From assembly GCA_021773175.1 (NCBI GenBank), contig JAJFKO010000043.1, positions 1-64,000 of the forward strand: DNA of 64,000 nucleotides. Reading direction: 5' to 3'. The DNA is from Gammaproteobacteria bacterium (GTDB lineage: Bacteria > Pseudomonadota > Gammaproteobacteria > JAJFKO01). Below are positions 8,877 to 20,169 of the stretch, one piece after another. Under the pieces are notes generated by a model. That model worked only from the letters and a program-made list of their open reading frames with translations, made no database searches and had not been told where the DNA came from. The position numbers were made by a program, and so were the translations under genes. How positions within the stretch are numbered: the first letter of the stretch is position 1; every line of letters begins with the position of its first letter.

Positions 8877-10514
8877 ATGTTAGGCAAAAATAATATTTAT
8901 TCAAGAGAAAAACGGCGCAGGGAAAGACTTAGTGGTTTTTGGTTGTTTCATGACTCAATGAAGCAAAAAGCTGGAGAATATTTAGGGTTATCTAATCTGC
9001 GCGATACTGGTGAACAAACTAATTCGCTCGTGCAGTCCGTTATTTTTATTACGGTATACCTGTTTTTTGCGTCAAAGCACTTAGTTGAAATATTACAACT
9101 TACGCCATTACATTTTATTTTTTTGGGGGCCGGCCTCACTATTTTGTTAGAGCCTATTTTTGCCTTGGTAGAATGGATTCGAGCTAAAAATAAAAATGCA
9201 TCTATGTTATCAAAAGTCCTAGTTGGTATAGCATTAGCGATTATAATTAATGTGGCCGTATGGGGCGTTACTCTTGCAGCAGCAACGTTTGCTTTAGTGA
9301 CTCCAATACTTTTTACTGTGGGCACTGGGCTTCTCGCAGTTTATGAGGCTGGATTGTTTAGTATAAATCTAACAAAGTTCATTGCTAATACGTGGCGTCA
9401 TTGGCAAAGCAATAGTCCACATAATGCTAGCCGCAAACAATTAGCATTTGGTATGTTAGAACATGGGATGAAGGCTGCTGTCTTTGGCGTTTTATCCGCA
9501 ACGACTGCTATTTTTATGATTATGCACATAACCAGTATTCCACTTGTTGTGTTGAGTGAGATTTTTCTGGTAACGCCAGTTGTCGTTACCTATGGTTTGA
9601 AGCTCATTAATCTCCTTCGAGGTTCGAGACCACAAATAGAACAACAGAAAAAATTAAATAGCCGTTTGCGAAAAGATGCGGTTCAACATGCGAATAAAAA
9701 GCGCTTTATTATAGCCGAGCCTGGTAAAAAGTTTACGTTAAAAGTGAATACACCTAGGGTCAATGATAAACCCACTTACTTGCAATCGCTTAGCGCAGAT
9801 CACTGTCATGACACTCGGAAAACTACGCGTTGGAGTTACTATTTACCTCATGACAGGGCTGCTTATGTTGAAGGCTTAGCAAGAAATACCGTCGGAGATT
9901 TAACCTATAGTGGATTGTTAGCATCTAAAGAATATTTATTGTTGCAAATAGACGATAAACTGGGGCAATTAGTCACGAAGCAAAGACGCTTAATGGATGC
10001 TTCGGGTGTATTTTTAAAAGTGCAGCGTTATGTTGAGCTTGAAAAAATTGAGGCAAAGATTCATATGCTTAATGGCTTGATCGAGCTGATTGGTGGTAAG
10101 GAAACAAAACTGCCACCTAAAAATGCAATGACTAAAGTTGATCATATTGATGAGTTCATTCGGAAAGTACCGGTTGTTAATATTCCATATGGTTTCGTTG
10201 CCCCTCTTTCTAAGGACGCTCGTGCAGAGAGAAGTAAAAAGGTTCCATCTAAAAAATCAACACCTTATATTGAATATCTTGAGAGAAAATCAAATAGCAC
10301 GGGTATTTTTCCGAGTAAAGCAAATCAATCATTTTTCAAAAATGAAGGTGATGTTGAAAATCTTGTACGAGCAGCAAAAGTGTTGGTTGCGATGATACAT
10401 GAAGCGTATGACGAGGGTCTTGATTTAAATGCACAAAAAGAAGAGAACCATGCTTTGATTGTTGGCGAATTGCGTCAAGGTTTCAAGCATGCTATTGCAC
10501 GAGCCGCAGCTTAA
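8877..10514 (+). CDS. Multi-pass membrane protein of unknown family, paralogue 2
   Basis: This 545-residue protein is the tandem paralogue of the preceding gene, 53 bases downstream, with a strong GAGGAG ribosome site. The hydrophobic segments occupy the same places (about residues 50-85, 110-155, 195-245), and the C-terminal half shares the LARNTVGDLTYSGLL block and the ANQSFFKNEGDVENLVRAAK block. The segment between these blocks is the most divergent, with a Lys/Ser-rich insert near residues 440-465. The pair probably arose by local duplication and then diverged considerably. No function is assigned. Confidence 0.8.
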   Translation: MLGKNNIYSREKRRRERLSGFWLFHDSMKQKAGEYLGLSNLRDTGEQTNSLVQSVIFITVYLFFASKHLVEILQLTPLHFIFLGAGLTILLEPIFALVEWIRAKNKNASMLSKVLVGIALAIIINVAVWGVTLAAATFALVTPILFTVGTGLLAVYEAGLFSINLTKFIANTWRHWQSNSPHNASRKQLAFGMLEHGMKAAVFGVLSATTAIFMIMHITSIPLVVLSEIFLVTPVVVTYGLKLINLLRGSRPQIEQQKKLNSRLRKDAVQHANKKRFIIAEPGKKFTLKVNTPRVNDKPTYLQSLSADHCHDTRKTTRWSYYLPHDRAAYVEGLARNTVGDLTYSGLLASKEYLLLQIDDKLGQLVTKQRRLMDASGVFLKVQRYVELEKIEAKIHMLNGLIELIGGKETKLPPKNAMTKVDHIDEFIRKVPVVNIPYGFVAPLSKDARAERSKKVPSKKSTPYIEYLERKSNSTGIFPSKANQSFFKNEGDVENLVRAAKVLVAMIHEAYDEGLDLNAQKEENHALIVGELRQGFKHAIARAAA

Positions 10515-10540
10515 TTAATTCATTAGAGGGTGGTTTAGTA

Positions 10541-11506
10541 ATGCAACAATTACTTGATTTAAAAAATCTACAAGTATTCCAAGCGTTTTGTCAGCACATG
10601 AATATGAGTGTTGCAGCAAAACGCTTGGGCATTACTCAATCTGCTGTGTCGCAACACATTCAACAACTGGAAGCTAATCTTGGCGTACAACTTATTAATC
10701 GTGAAGTACGACCATTGCAGCTGACTGCTAGTGGTAAATTATTAAAATGTCGTAGCCGAATGTTATTGATTGAGGCAGAAAAAACAACAACTTTACTTCG
10801 ACAAAAAGCAGGTTTACGTTACCCTCATATGACGATTGGATTAGTATCTTCATTTGCTGATATGTGTCTACCCAATTTTTTCAAAGAAACATCAAAGCTA
10901 GTAGATAGAATTACATTTCGCACTGCACCACCAGAGATTTTGAGTCAAGCTTTGCTAAACCATGACTTAGATTGCATTGTGGCGAGCGATCCGTTTTTTG
11001 AAATTCCACAGTTTGAACGCCATAAAATTATTAAAGAACCATTTATTATTATTTATCCTGAAGCTCTGAATAAGAAGAAAAAGAACGTAACGCTCGAGGA
11101 TATTGCGGAACATTATCCATTTGTGCAGTTACCAATAACAGTGAGTATCGAGCGCCGCATCGTTAGTTATTTGCGTATGCTGGGTTTATCTTTACAGCAA
11201 AAAATGGAAGTGCAAAGTTTTACAAGTATTGCTGGTCTTGTGGAAGCTGAAATGGGCTGGTCGATTATCACACCTTTAGTATTAGCGTTAGCTAAACGTC
11301 GTAACATTTTGCATGAATGTGGTGTTATGGCATTTCCGACTAATGATATCTACCGCACTTTGTGGGTGCTTAGTCATCAAGATGAGCTGGGTGAATATCC
11401 ACAGAAAATTGCTAAGCTATCTGCAAAGCTTATTGCTGATGATTGGTTGGCTGATGTCGAAAAACAATTTCCAGATGCTTGTGGGTTAGTAAAAACTTAT
11501 AATTAA
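10541..11506 (+). CDS. LysR-family transcriptional regulator
   Basis: The 321-residue protein has the LysR layout: an N-terminal winged helix-turn-helix (residues 5-65, including SVAAKRLGITQSAVSQHIQQLE and the wing LxLTASGKLL) followed by a substrate-binding domain. The ribosome site GAGGGTGG precedes ATG 10541. It is 26 bases after the membrane-protein pair and on the same strand, so it may be cotranscribed with them or regulate them. LysR regulators usually control a divergent neighbour, and none is seen here. The inducer is unknown. Confidence 0.92.
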   Translation: MQQLLDLKNLQVFQAFCQHMNMSVAAKRLGITQSAVSQHIQQLEANLGVQLINREVRPLQLTASGKLLKCRSRMLLIEAEKTTTLLRQKAGLRYPHMTIGLVSSFADMCLPNFFKETSKLVDRITFRTAPPEILSQALLNHDLDCIVASDPFFEIPQFERHKIIKEPFIIIYPEALNKKKKNVTLEDIAEHYPFVQLPITVSIERRIVSYLRMLGLSLQQKMEVQSFTSIAGLVEAEMGWSIITPLVLALAKRRNILHECGVMAFPTNDIYRTLWVLSHQDELGEYPQKIAKLSAKLIADDWLADVEKQFPDACGLVKTYN

Positions 11507-11863
11507 CTTGATTCCAACTGCATCAGGTAATTGATAATTTTAATATTGAACATGCTGTAGCAGCGTGGATTTCCCTGATTGATGAGGGCCTGTTAATCCA
11601 ATTACAGGAAAACTTGTTAAGTACTTTTTTAATGTTTGTTCAATTTGTCGTGGATAGTATTTCATATGCAAATTTAACATCCAATATTAAATTTGCATAT
11701 ATTGAGATAAGTTATTGAAGAAAATTCTTTAATCTCCAAGCTAAAGTCTGAAGATAAATGTAAATGGAGCGCATTCCTGAAAAATATAATATTCTTTATT
11801 AGCATTGCGCAAAGTCTAATCTGATGATATCCTTACCGTTTTTCGAAATTATAGTTAGAATTT
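11507..11863. other. 357-base spacer before tRNA-Val with a startless open stretch
   Basis: The plus-strand frame is open without a good start from 11512 to 11718 (about 68 codons, reading FQLHQVIDNFNIEHAVAAW onward) and looks like protein sequence in its first half. No ribosome site precedes it; the only internal ATG is near 11630. It may be the tail of a lost gene. Its far end contains the perfect AT-rich inverted repeat listed separately. I see no other feature. Confidence 0.4.
11664..11700. repeat. Perfect 14-bp AT-rich inverted repeat
   Basis: The arms at 11664-11677 (ATATGCAAATTTAA) and 11687-11700 (TTAAATTTGCATAT) are exact reverse complements with a 9-base loop. It is too AT-poor in the loop-side and lacks a T tract, so it does not look like a standard terminator. 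It could be a regulator site or a short transposon relic. Confidence 0.6.
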
Positions 11864-11938
11864 AGGCACGTAGCTCAGTGGTAGAGCACCACCTTGACAT
11901 GGTGGTGGTCGGTGGTTCGATCCCACTCGTGCCTACCA
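11864..11938 (+). tRNA. tRNA-Val(GAC)
   Basis: A full cloverleaf can be folded: acceptor arms AGGCACG (11864-11870) and CGTGCCT (11928-11934), D-arm GCTC/GAGC, anticodon stem CCACC/GGTGG with loop TTGACAT giving anticodon GAC (11896-11898), and T-arm GGTGG-TTCGATC-CCACT. The discriminator A is followed by an encoded CCA (11936-11938). It decodes GUC/GUU valine codons. It sits alone, 38 bases before thrS. Confidence 0.95.
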
Positions 11939-11976
11939 TTTAATAATAAACACCTTAATAACAGTGAGTTAAGGCA

Positions 11977-13911
11977 ATGCCAGTAATACGGTTGCCAGAC
12001 GGGCAAGACAAAACTTTTGCGGATAGCGTGACAGTACTTCAAGTGGCTGAGTCTATCGGTGCTGGTTTAGCGCGTGCTGCATTGGCTGGCCGAGTCAATG
12101 GCGAGCTTGTTGACATCTCTTACCTTATTGAAAACGATGCTGAGCTGGCAATTGTTACCGGCCGTGATGAAGATGGTTTAGAAATCATTCGTCATTCGAC
12201 AGCACATTTATTAGCGCATGCTGTTAAAAGTCTATTTCCAACTGCACAAGTGACAATAGGACCGGTCATTGATAAAGGTTTTTATTATGATTTTTCTTAT
12301 GAGCGTCCATTTACACCTGAAGACTTAGTGCTTATCGAAGCGAAAATGCGCGAATTGGCTAAACAAGATATCCCTGTTGGGCGACGTCTTATGTCGCGTG
12401 AAGCTGCCATCGAGTTTTTTAATGATTTAGGTGAGCACTATAAAGTAAAGATTATTGAAGATATTCCTAGCAACCAACACTTAAGTTTTTATCAACAAGG
12501 TGATTTCACCGACTTATGTCGTGGGCCGCATATTCCCAGTACTGGTAAGATTAAAGTATTCAAATTAATGAAGCTTGCAGGAGCTTATTGGCGTGGCGAC
12601 TCCAATAATGAAATGTTGCAACGTATTTACGGTACCGCTTGGAATGATAAGCAACAGCTAAAAGACCACTTATATTTTCTCGAAGAAGCAGAAAAGCGTG
12701 ATCATCGTAAAATAGCTAAAGCGCTAGGCTTATTTCACTTTCAAGAAGAAGCGCCTGGGATTGTGTTTTGGCATGATGCGGGTTGGAAAGTTTATCAAGT
12801 TATAGAACAGTATATGCGACGTAAACTTTGGGAACATGGCTATGAAGAAGTGCGTACACCACAGATCATGACGCGTGAATTGTGGGAAGCCTCGGGGCAT
12901 TGGGACAACTATCGCGAAGAAATGTTTACGACATTATCCGAAGATCGGGTATTTGCGATTAAACCAATGAGCTGTCCGGGCAATGTTCAGATATTCAAAC
13001 AAGGTATGAAAAGCTATCGGGATTTACCGCTGCGCATGGCTGAGTTTGGTAACTGCCATCGTAATGAACCATCTGGAGCGCTACATGGCTTAATGCGCGT
13101 GCGTAATTTCACACAAGATGATGCTCATATTTTCTGTACAGAAGAGCAAATTCAAGATGAAGTGAGTGCTTTAATCAAATTATTACATGAGATTTATCAT
13201 GACTTTGGCTTTGAAAAAGTCATAGCGGCCTTGTCCACACGTCCAGAAAAACGTGTTGGTGATGATGCTTTATGGGATAAAGCTGAACAGGGACTGAAGC
13301 ATGCTTTACAGACGAATGGTTTAGAATGGCAAGAACATACCGGAGATGGGGCTTTTTATGGTCCGAAAATTGATATTTACTTAGAAGATTGCCTTGGTCG
13401 AGTTTGGCAATGTGCCACAATACAGCTAGATTATTGTCTGCCAGGACGCCTCGGTGCTGAATATATTGGCGAAGATGGTAACAAACATACGCCAATTATG
13501 ATCCATCGCACGATAATAGGGTCAATTGAACGCTTTATGGGGGTGCTAATTGAGCATTTTGCTGGTAAACTCCCGGTCTGGTTAGCGCCGCGACAAGTAA
13601 TAGTCATGAATATTACCGATCGCCAAGCCGAATATGCAGAGCAAATTACGGCAGAATTACAAAAACATGGCATTCGAGCGAAATCGGACTTGAGAAATGA
13701 GAAGATCGGCTATAAAATCCGCGAACATACACTTAAGCGTGTACCATATTTTATCATTATTGGTGATAAAGAGCTTGCTGAGCAAACTGTCGCAGTGCGC
13801 TTGTTATCAGGAGATGATCTCGGGAGTATGACTTTATCGGCATTTTCTCAATTATTGAATGATGCCATCGGCCAATATTGCCGAATAGAAGGGGGACCTA
13901 GCGATAGCTAA
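11977..13911 (+). CDS. thrS: Threonyl-tRNA synthetase
   Basis: ThrS charges tRNA-Thr and edits mischarged serine. The 644-residue protein has, in order, an N-terminal TGS domain (residues 1-62), the editing domain with HSTAHLLAH, the class II catalytic core with the motif-2 region [15 protein letters not shown], and a C-terminal anticodon-binding domain. Zinc ligands of the core include the Cys of KPMSCPGN. The ATG at 11977 is preceded by AAGG. It begins the conserved thrS-infC-rpmI-rplT-pheS-pheT-ihfA cluster. Confidence 0.97.
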   Translation: MPVIRLPDGQDKTFADSVTVLQVAESIGAGLARAALAGRVNGELVDISYLIENDAELAIVTGRDEDGLEIIRHSTAHLLAHAVKSLFPTAQVTIGPVIDKGFYYDFSYERPFTPEDLVLIEAKMRELAKQDIPVGRRLMSREAAIEFFNDLGEHYKVKIIEDIPSNQHLSFYQQGDFTDLCRGPHIPSTGKIKVFKLMKLAGAYWRGDSNNEMLQRIYGTAWNDKQQLKDHLYFLEEAEKRDHRKIAKALGLFHFQEEAPGIVFWHDAGWKVYQVIEQYMRRKLWEHGYEEVRTPQIMTRELWEASGHWDNYREEMFTTLSEDRVFAIKPMSCPGNVQIFKQGMKSYRDLPLRMAEFGNCHRNEPSGALHGLMRVRNFTQDDAHIFCTEEQIQDEVSALIKLLHEIYHDFGFEKVIAALSTRPEKRVGDDALWDKAEQGLKHALQTNGLEWQEHTGDGAFYGPKIDIYLEDCLGRVWQCATIQLDYCLPGRLGAEYIGEDGNKHTPIMIHRTIIGSIERFMGVLIEHFAGKLPVWLAPRQVIVMNITDRQAEYAEQITAELQKHGIRAKSDLRNEKIGYKIREHTLKRVPYFIIIGDKELAEQTVAVRLLSGDDLGSMTLSAFSQLLNDAIGQYCRIEGGPSDS

Positions 13912-14410
13912 ACAAGAAGTGATCATGAATAAGGGTATACGAGTACCAAAGATACGCCTTATTGATGCTGAGGGTGGTCAAGTCGGTGTTGTTGATCGAC
14001 GTGATGCCCAACAAATGGCTGATGAAGCTGGATTAGACTTGGTTATGGTTGCTGATGGTGGTGATGTGCCTGTTTGTCGAATCATGGATTATGGCAAGCA
14101 TAAATATCAACAAAGTAAAACCAAAGGTAAACAATCACGCGATAGATCGAAAGAAATTAAAATCCGTCCGGGTACGGAAGACGCTGATTTTCACGTTAAG
14201 TTGAATAAGCTAATTAAGTTTTTAGATAGTGGTTGTAAAGTAAAAGTAACGATGCGTTTTCGTGGTCGTGAAATGGCTCACCAAGATTTGGGCTTAGATC
14301 AGATGAAACGGTTATTGGCTGAACTAGATGATCATGGCGTGGTGGATAGAGAACCACGTTTAGAAGGTCGACAAATGATCATGTTATTGTCACCAAAGAA
14401 AAAGAATTAA
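13904..14410 (+). CDS. infC: Translation initiation factor IF-3 (probable AUA start)
   Basis: IF-3 binds the 30S subunit and checks start codon-anticodon pairing. The protein shows the N-domain ([18 protein letters not shown]), [12 protein letters not shown] at the start of the linker, the C-domain [13 protein letters not shown], and ends in basic KKKN. The only strong ribosome site, GGGGGA at 13891-13896, lies 7 bases before ATA 13904 in this frame; the GTG (13919) and ATG (13925) further in have weak sites. A rare start is known for infC (AUU in E. coli), where IF-3 represses its own translation, so ATA is chosen here, giving 168 residues and an 8-base overlap with thrS. If the start is GTG 13919 the protein has 163 residues. 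Confidence 0.9.
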   Translation: MAKQEVIMNKGIRVPKIRLIDAEGGQVGVVDRRDAQQMADEAGLDLVMVADGGDVPVCRIMDYGKHKYQQSKTKGKQSRDRSKEIKIRPGTEDADFHVKLNKLIKFLDSGCKVKVTMRFRGREMAHQDLGLDQMKRLLAELDDHGVVDREPRLEGRQMIMLLSPKKKN

Positions 14411-14457
14411 GGGATTTACGCTAAACCAAAGTGTTAAAGCATTTATCGCAAGTCCTA
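14411..14457. repeat. Dispersed palindromic repeat copy between infC and rpmI
   Basis: The sequence begins GGGATTTACGCTAAACC and ends GCATTTATCGCAAGTCCTA, matching both arms of the 7096 palindrome with a few mismatches. It starts directly after the infC stop codon. In E. coli the region around infC/rpmI contains the L20 translational operator. Here the insert would form a hairpin between the two genes and may alter that control. Confidence 0.75.
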
Positions 14458-14498
14458 GAATTGCAAATTTGAAGAAACAGATTGAGTTGGAGTTTAAA

Positions 14499-14702
14499 AT
14501 GTCAAAGGTAAAGTTAAAAAGCAAACGTGGTGCAGCGAAGCGCTTCAAGAAAACCGGATCAGGCTATAAAAGACGTCAAGCGAATCGTAGTCATATTTTG
14601 ACGAAGAAATCGACGAAGCGCAAAAGACATTTGCGTAAAAACGTAACTGTACGTAGTTGTGATGTACGTTCAGTACGTCGTCTAGTTAAAGACGAAGGTT
14701 AA
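14499..14702 (+). CDS. rpmI: 50S ribosomal protein L35
   Basis: L35 is a small basic protein of the large subunit. The sequence [20 protein letters not shown] and [15 protein letters not shown] are family hallmarks. Start ATG 14499 follows GGAG at a good distance and gives 67 residues, the usual size; an in-frame TTG at 14469 would add ten residues unlike L35. It is followed 36 bases later by rplT. Confidence 0.95.
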   Translation: MSKVKLKSKRGAAKRFKKTGSGYKRRQANRSHILTKKSTKRKRHLRKNVTVRSCDVRSVRRLVKDEG

Positions 14703-14738
14703 TTATTTATTTTAGATTTTTTTCAGGAGTAATAGAAA

Positions 14739-16078
<1,340 letters not shown>

Positions 16079-16100
16079 TTTCTTTGCGTGAGGCTTTGCC

Positions 16101-18476
16101 GTGAAATTTAGCGAACAATGGTTACGAACCTGGGTCAATCCGTCAATTTCGACCACTGAGCTTGCGGATCAATTAAGTATGCTCGGACTTGAAGTTGATA
16201 ACCTATTACCGGTGGCTGTTGACTGTCAGCAAATTAAAATTGGTTTTGTTAACGCTTGCGAGCCACATCCCGATGCAAAAAAACTTTCAGTATGCCAGGT
16301 TGATATTGGTGCTGAAGATTTATTAACAATTGTTTGTGGTGCTACGAATGTTTGCCAAGGTATAAAGATTGCAGTTGCTGTTATTGGTGCCAATATTGCT
16401 GGAATGGATATTAAGCCAACGACATTACGCGGTGTGGAATCTTTCGGCATGATTTGTTCTGCTAAAGAGTTGGGTTTGGCTGAAGAGTCAAATGGCATCA
16501 TGGTGTTGCCTGAAGCAGCGCCTCTTGGTACTAGTTTACAAGACTATTTAGAATTAGATGATACCAGCATCGATATTGATTTAACGCCAAATCGAGGTGA
16601 TTGTTTTTCGATTCAAGGTGTTGCTCGAGAGGTTGCTTGTCGGAATAAACTAACGTTAACACCTCCTGAAATTAGTCCAATTACAAACACGATTACGACG
16701 GAGCATGATGTTAACATTCATGACTTTGTTGCATGTGGATGCTATGTTGGTCGTGTGATTAAGAATATTAATCCTGATGCGGTAACCCCCATATGGATGC
16801 AAGAACGATTGCGGCGTAGTCACCTGCGTTGTATTCATCCCGTAGTCGATGTTACCAATTATGTCATGCTCGAATTAGGTCAGCCGATGCATGCTTTCGA
16901 CCTAGCACAAATTGATAAAGGTATTGTAGTTCGTTATGCCAAGGAGAATGAGAAATTACAAATACTCAATGACGAAACCATAACTCTTGATAGCGAAACC
17001 TTGGTTATTGCGGATAAGATAAAACCGCTGGCATTGGCCGGTATTATGGGTGGTTTACACTCTGGTGTTACGAGTGCGACAACTGATATTTTTTTGGAAA
17101 GTGCTTTCTTTAATCCGGTTATGATTTGTCAAAAGGCACGGCAATATGGTTTGCAAACAGATTCTTCACAACGTTTTGAACGTGGAGTTGATTCGGAATT
17201 ACAGGTAAAAGCAATGCAACGCGCAACGACATTGTTATTAGATATTGTTGGTGGTGAAGCAGGGCCAATCCTTGAAAAGAGTGATAGCAAGACCTTACCT
17301 CAAACACAAACTATTATGTTACGTCGTGACCGAATACATGCATTACTAGGAACGACGATTGATGATAGTTTTATTGTCGAGGTATTAACGCGCCTAAACT
17401 TTAATATAGAAGCCAATGCTGATGGTTGGCAAGTGCAAGCGCCTAGTTTTCGTTTTGATATGAGTATTGAAGAAGATGTAATTGAGGAAATTGTGCGCCA
17501 CTATGGCTATAACAATTTACCGACACATATTCCAAAATTTAGCGGCTATCTTAATGCTGTATCTGAAAGTACGATGCCGTTAAGCCGTGTTCGACATTTA
17601 CTCGCTGACTTAGGTTATCGTGAAGCGATTTGTTATAGTTTTGTGGATAGTGAAATCCAACAATTACTCGCACCAGAAATAAAGCCATTAGCTTTAGCCA
17701 ATCCTATTTCTCAAGATTTATCGCAAATGCGAACAACACTCTGGGCGGGTTTATTGCGAGCTCTACAAGCGAATCAAAAACGTCAACAAGCAAGTGTTCG
17801 CTTGTTTGAAACGGGTTTGCGTTTTGTGCCACAAGATAATGAATTACGACAAGAGCGCATGATCGCTGGCGTTGCAAGTGGCTGGTGTTTACCTCCACAG
17901 TGGAGCGTCGATAATAAGAAAATTGATTTTTATGATATTAAAGGTGACCTAACGGCCTTATTTACTTTGCTTGATAAACAAGATGATGTGAATTTTGTGG
18001 CGGCAGAGCATCCTGCATTACATCCAGGGCAGAGCTGTAAAATCATCGTTAATGACGAAACCTGTGGTTATTTGGGAGCTCTGCATCCGCGGCTTGTTAG
18101 CGAGTTGAATTTGCAAGGACCGGTCTATCTATTTGAATTAACTTCAAATGTGCTAACAAAAATTCCATTACCTGCCTATGAAGCCTTTTCAAAGTATCCT
18201 ATGATTACTCGTGATTTGGCATTTTGGGTCGCAAAAGGCACAAGTTTTGCTGCAATCAGGGCTGATATTGAGCAAAACGCGGGTGAGTTATTGAAAAAGC
18301 TAGAAATTTTTGATGTTTACTATGAAAAAGAGTTAGAATCGGCAAACAAGAGTATGGCACTGCGCCTGACTTTTCAACACAGCAAGCGAACTTTAGTCGA
18401 TGACGAGATACAAGCTGTGGTTACGGCAGTCGTGTCATCTTTGCAAAAAAACTTTAGCGCCATACTGAGGGATTGA
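16101..18476 (+). CDS. pheT: Phenylalanyl-tRNA synthetase beta subunit
   Basis: PheT holds the tRNA-binding and editing parts of the Phe enzyme. The 791-residue protein shows the N-terminal [12 protein letters not shown], an OB-fold tRNA-binding domain (residues 40-150), the B3/B4 editing region, the B5 domain (near residue 400, with [16 protein letters not shown]), and a C-terminal FDX-ACB domain (after residue 695, [10 protein letters not shown]). The start is GTG 16101 with GTGAGG upstream. It is 22 bases after pheS and 4 bases before ihfA. Confidence 0.97.
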   Translation: MKFSEQWLRTWVNPSISTTELADQLSMLGLEVDNLLPVAVDCQQIKIGFVNACEPHPDAKKLSVCQVDIGAEDLLTIVCGATNVCQGIKIAVAVIGANIAGMDIKPTTLRGVESFGMICSAKELGLAEESNGIMVLPEAAPLGTSLQDYLELDDTSIDIDLTPNRGDCFSIQGVAREVACRNKLTLTPPEISPITNTITTEHDVNIHDFVACGCYVGRVIKNINPDAVTPIWMQERLRRSHLRCIHPVVDVTNYVMLELGQPMHAFDLAQIDKGIVVRYAKENEKLQILNDETITLDSETLVIADKIKPLALAGIMGGLHSGVTSATTDIFLESAFFNPVMICQKARQYGLQTDSSQRFERGVDSELQVKAMQRATTLLLDIVGGEAGPILEKSDSKTLPQTQTIMLRRDRIHALLGTTIDDSFIVEVLTRLNFNIEANADGWQVQAPSFRFDMSIEEDVIEEIVRHYGYNNLPTHIPKFSGYLNAVSESTMPLSRVRHLLADLGYREAICYSFVDSEIQQLLAPEIKPLALANPISQDLSQMRTTLWAGLLRALQANQKRQQASVRLFETGLRFVPQDNELRQERMIAGVASGWCLPPQWSVDNKKIDFYDIKGDLTALFTLLDKQDDVNFVAAEHPALHPGQSCKIIVNDETCGYLGALHPRLVSELNLQGPVYLFELTSNVLTKIPLPAYEAFSKYPMITRDLAFWVAKGTSFAAIRADIEQNAGELLKKLEIFDVYYEKELESANKSMALRLTFQHSKRTLVDDEIQAVVTAVVSSLQKNFSAILRD

Positions 18477-18480
18477 GTAT

Positions 18481-18810
18481 ATGAGTGCATTAACAAAAGC
18501 TGATTTAGCTGATGAGTTATACCGCCAATTAGGTATCAACAAACGCGAAGCGAAAGAAATCATTGATCTATTCTTTGAAGAAGTTCGTTTATGTTTAGAA
18601 TTGGGTGAGGATGTAAAATTGTCAGGGTTTGGTAATTTTGTCTTACGCGACAAAAAGCAACGTCCTGGTAGAAACCCTAAAACAGGTGAAGAAATTCCAA
18701 TTACGCCACGACGTGTTGTGACTTTCCGTGCCGGTCAGAAGCTTAGAGCACGTGTTGGTGATGAATCAGCATTAGCAGAGGATGGCTCTGATGAAGATGA
18801 TGATGAATGA
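18481..18810 (+). CDS. ihfA: Integration host factor alpha subunit
   Basis: IHF-alpha forms a heterodimer with IHF-beta that bends DNA sharply in replication, recombination and promoter activation. The HU/IHF fold is plain: [32 protein letters not shown] with the intercalating Pro, and [15 protein letters not shown]. The protein has 109 residues against 99 in E. coli; the extra residues form an acidic tail (DEDDDE at the end). The GAT-rich codons of this tail supply the ATG starts of the next gene in another frame. It follows pheT as in enterics. Confidence 0.96.
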   Translation: MSALTKADLADELYRQLGINKREAKEIIDLFFEEVRLCLELGEDVKLSGFGNFVLRDKKQRPGRNPKTGEEIPITPRRVVTFRAGQKLRARVGDESALAEDGSDEDDDE

Positions 18811-19171
18811 TTTACCGCCGATTCCAGATAAACGTTATTTTACAATTGGCGAAGTTAGTCAACTATGTCAATTGAAGACCCATGTTTTACGTTACTGGGA
18901 ACAAGAATTTACTCAATTAAAGCCATGCAAACGTCGTGGTAATCGTCGCTATTATCAACGTAAAGATGTTCTAATCGTTAGAAAAATCAAAAGTCTGCTC
19001 TATGATCAAGGTTATACAATCAATGGTGCGCGAGCACAATTGTCAGGTAAGAAACCAGAAGAAGTTATACCAATGAATACAGACACTGTTTTACAACAAA
19101 CCATTACAGAGTTAGAAGCAATAGCTAATTTGTTGCAAGAAGAAACTCACAATATCGTCGAATCTATCTAA
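18803..19171 (+). CDS. MerR-family regulator, YcgE/MlrA-like, linked to ihfA
   Basis: An N-terminal MerR helix-turn-helix ([23 protein letters not shown], then [12 protein letters not shown]) is followed by a short helical tail with no Cys-rich metal-binding end. A MerR protein at this place after ihfA is widespread in gammaproteobacteria, yet its target is generally unknown. Several in-frame ATGs (18782, 18791, 18797, 18800, 18803) lie inside the ihfA tail; ATG 18803 gives the most typical N-terminus. The 8-base overlap suggests translational coupling to ihfA. Confidence 0.88.
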   Translation: MNDLPPIPDKRYFTIGEVSQLCQLKTHVLRYWEQEFTQLKPCKRRGNRRYYQRKDVLIVRKIKSLLYDQGYTINGARAQLSGKKPEEVIPMNTDTVLQQTITELEAIANLLQEETHNIVESI

Positions 19172-19183
19172 TTTATAATATAT

Positions 19184-19906
19184 TCAAACTTTATTTTTTG
19201 CTTTAATTTTCTTATAGATGATAGGTACTAATGCTAACGCGGCTAAGCCAATCAATGGTGCGAGGATAGCTGGCTGAAAAATAATACCAAGATTGGGTGT
19301 TTGGCCTGCATCCAGTACACTACTAACACCATTCCCTAATAACACATAGACAAAAGAGCCTGGGATAATGCCGAGAAATGTTGCGGTAACAAATGTTCTT
19401 AAGCGTACATTTAAGACTGCAGGGACAATATTGATTAACCAGAATGGAAATAAGGGAATTAAACGTAAGACTAGTAAATAACTAAATGCATTGTGTTGAA
19501 AGCCTTTTTCAAGTTTATGTAATTTAGGTCCTGCTTTGGCTTTTAATAAATTACCAAGCGACGTTTTGGTGGCTAAAAATAACAATGTTGCGCCAATAGT
19601 CGCACTAATCACAACATAAATTGTTCCTGGGATTATCCCAAAGAGTAAACCGCCAGCAATCGTCAAAATGGTGGCGCCAGGAATAGAGATTGCAACGGCA
19701 ATGATATAGATGACCATATAGATCAAGAGAATTAAGAAATAATGTTGCTGAGTCCATGTTAATAATTGTTGGTGATGTTGCTGCAGGCTAGTAAAACTCA
19801 GATACTCATAAAGCCTGAAATAGACGGCTAGCGCCAAAGCAATAATGATTACCAATAAAGGCAAGAAGCGTAACAGTTGCTTAATACGTGAAGAGTGCTT
19901 AGCCAT
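19184..19906 (-). CDS. TVP38/TMEM64 (VTT-domain) membrane protein
   Basis: The 240-residue protein has an N-terminal membrane helix, then a VTT domain with the family marks PGATILTIAGGLLFG and LRLIPLFPFWLINIVP, and ends in a basic cytoplasmic tail (KKIKAKNK). VTT/DedA relatives act as inner-membrane lipid transporters or scramblases, but the substrate of this branch is unsettled. It converges on the MerR-like gene, 12 bases away, with no obvious terminator hairpin between them. A palindromic repeat copy lies just upstream of its start. Confidence 0.88.
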   Translation of the reverse strand: MAKHSSRIKQLLRFLPLLVIIIALALAVYFRLYEYLSFTSLQQHHQQLLTWTQQHYFLILLIYMVIYIIAVAISIPGATILTIAGGLLFGIIPGTIYVVISATIGATLLFLATKTSLGNLLKAKAGPKLHKLEKGFQHNAFSYLLVLRLIPLFPFWLINIVPAVLNVRLRTFVTATFLGIIPGSFVYVLLGNGVSSVLDAGQTPNLGIIFQPAILAPLIGLAALALVPIIYKKIKAKNKV

Positions 19907-19939
19907 GACTTGGTATCCTTATTTTTCTTTATATATCTA

Positions 19940-20022
19940 CAGGTCTTACGTAAAACCCTTTACCTGCGCCCTTGAGTATGGATGTGGGTATGCCTCGACC
20001 TTGGCATTTATCGTAAGCCCTG
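19940..20022. repeat. Dispersed palindromic repeat copy (long form)
   Basis: The left end CAGGTCTTACGTAAAACC and the right end CCTCGACCTTGGCATTTATCG, then TAAGCCCTG, are separated by about 40 bases. The right end is nearly identical to those at 24322 and 33321, so a longer version of the family exists. It lies between the TVP38 gene and the bufferin-like operon, where the two are divergent. Confidence 0.75.
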
Positions 20023-20046
20023 TTCTATTTCATTATAAACATTATC

Positions 20047-20075
20047 TTGTGTAAGTTATTAGCACTTTGTATAAA
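20047..20075 (+). promoter_or_regulatory. Candidate promoter of the bufferin-like operon
   Basis: TTGTGT (20047-20052) and TATAAA (20070-20075) are 17 bases apart, about 95 bases before the precursor start. No copper- or iron-responsive operator was recognised by eye. The assignment rests on spacing and match to sigma-70 sites only. Confidence 0.4.
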
Positions 20076-20169
20076 AACAGCTACACTAATAATTAAACAA
20101 CGACTTCTTAAGTAATACCAGAACATATTTAAATCTACTTTATTTAGTTTATCCCAAAGGAGAGGAAAG

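Noticed and set aside
11864-11938. Integration (att) site at tRNA-Val
   Set aside because: No integrase gene and no repeated tRNA 3' end was found in the neighbourhood.
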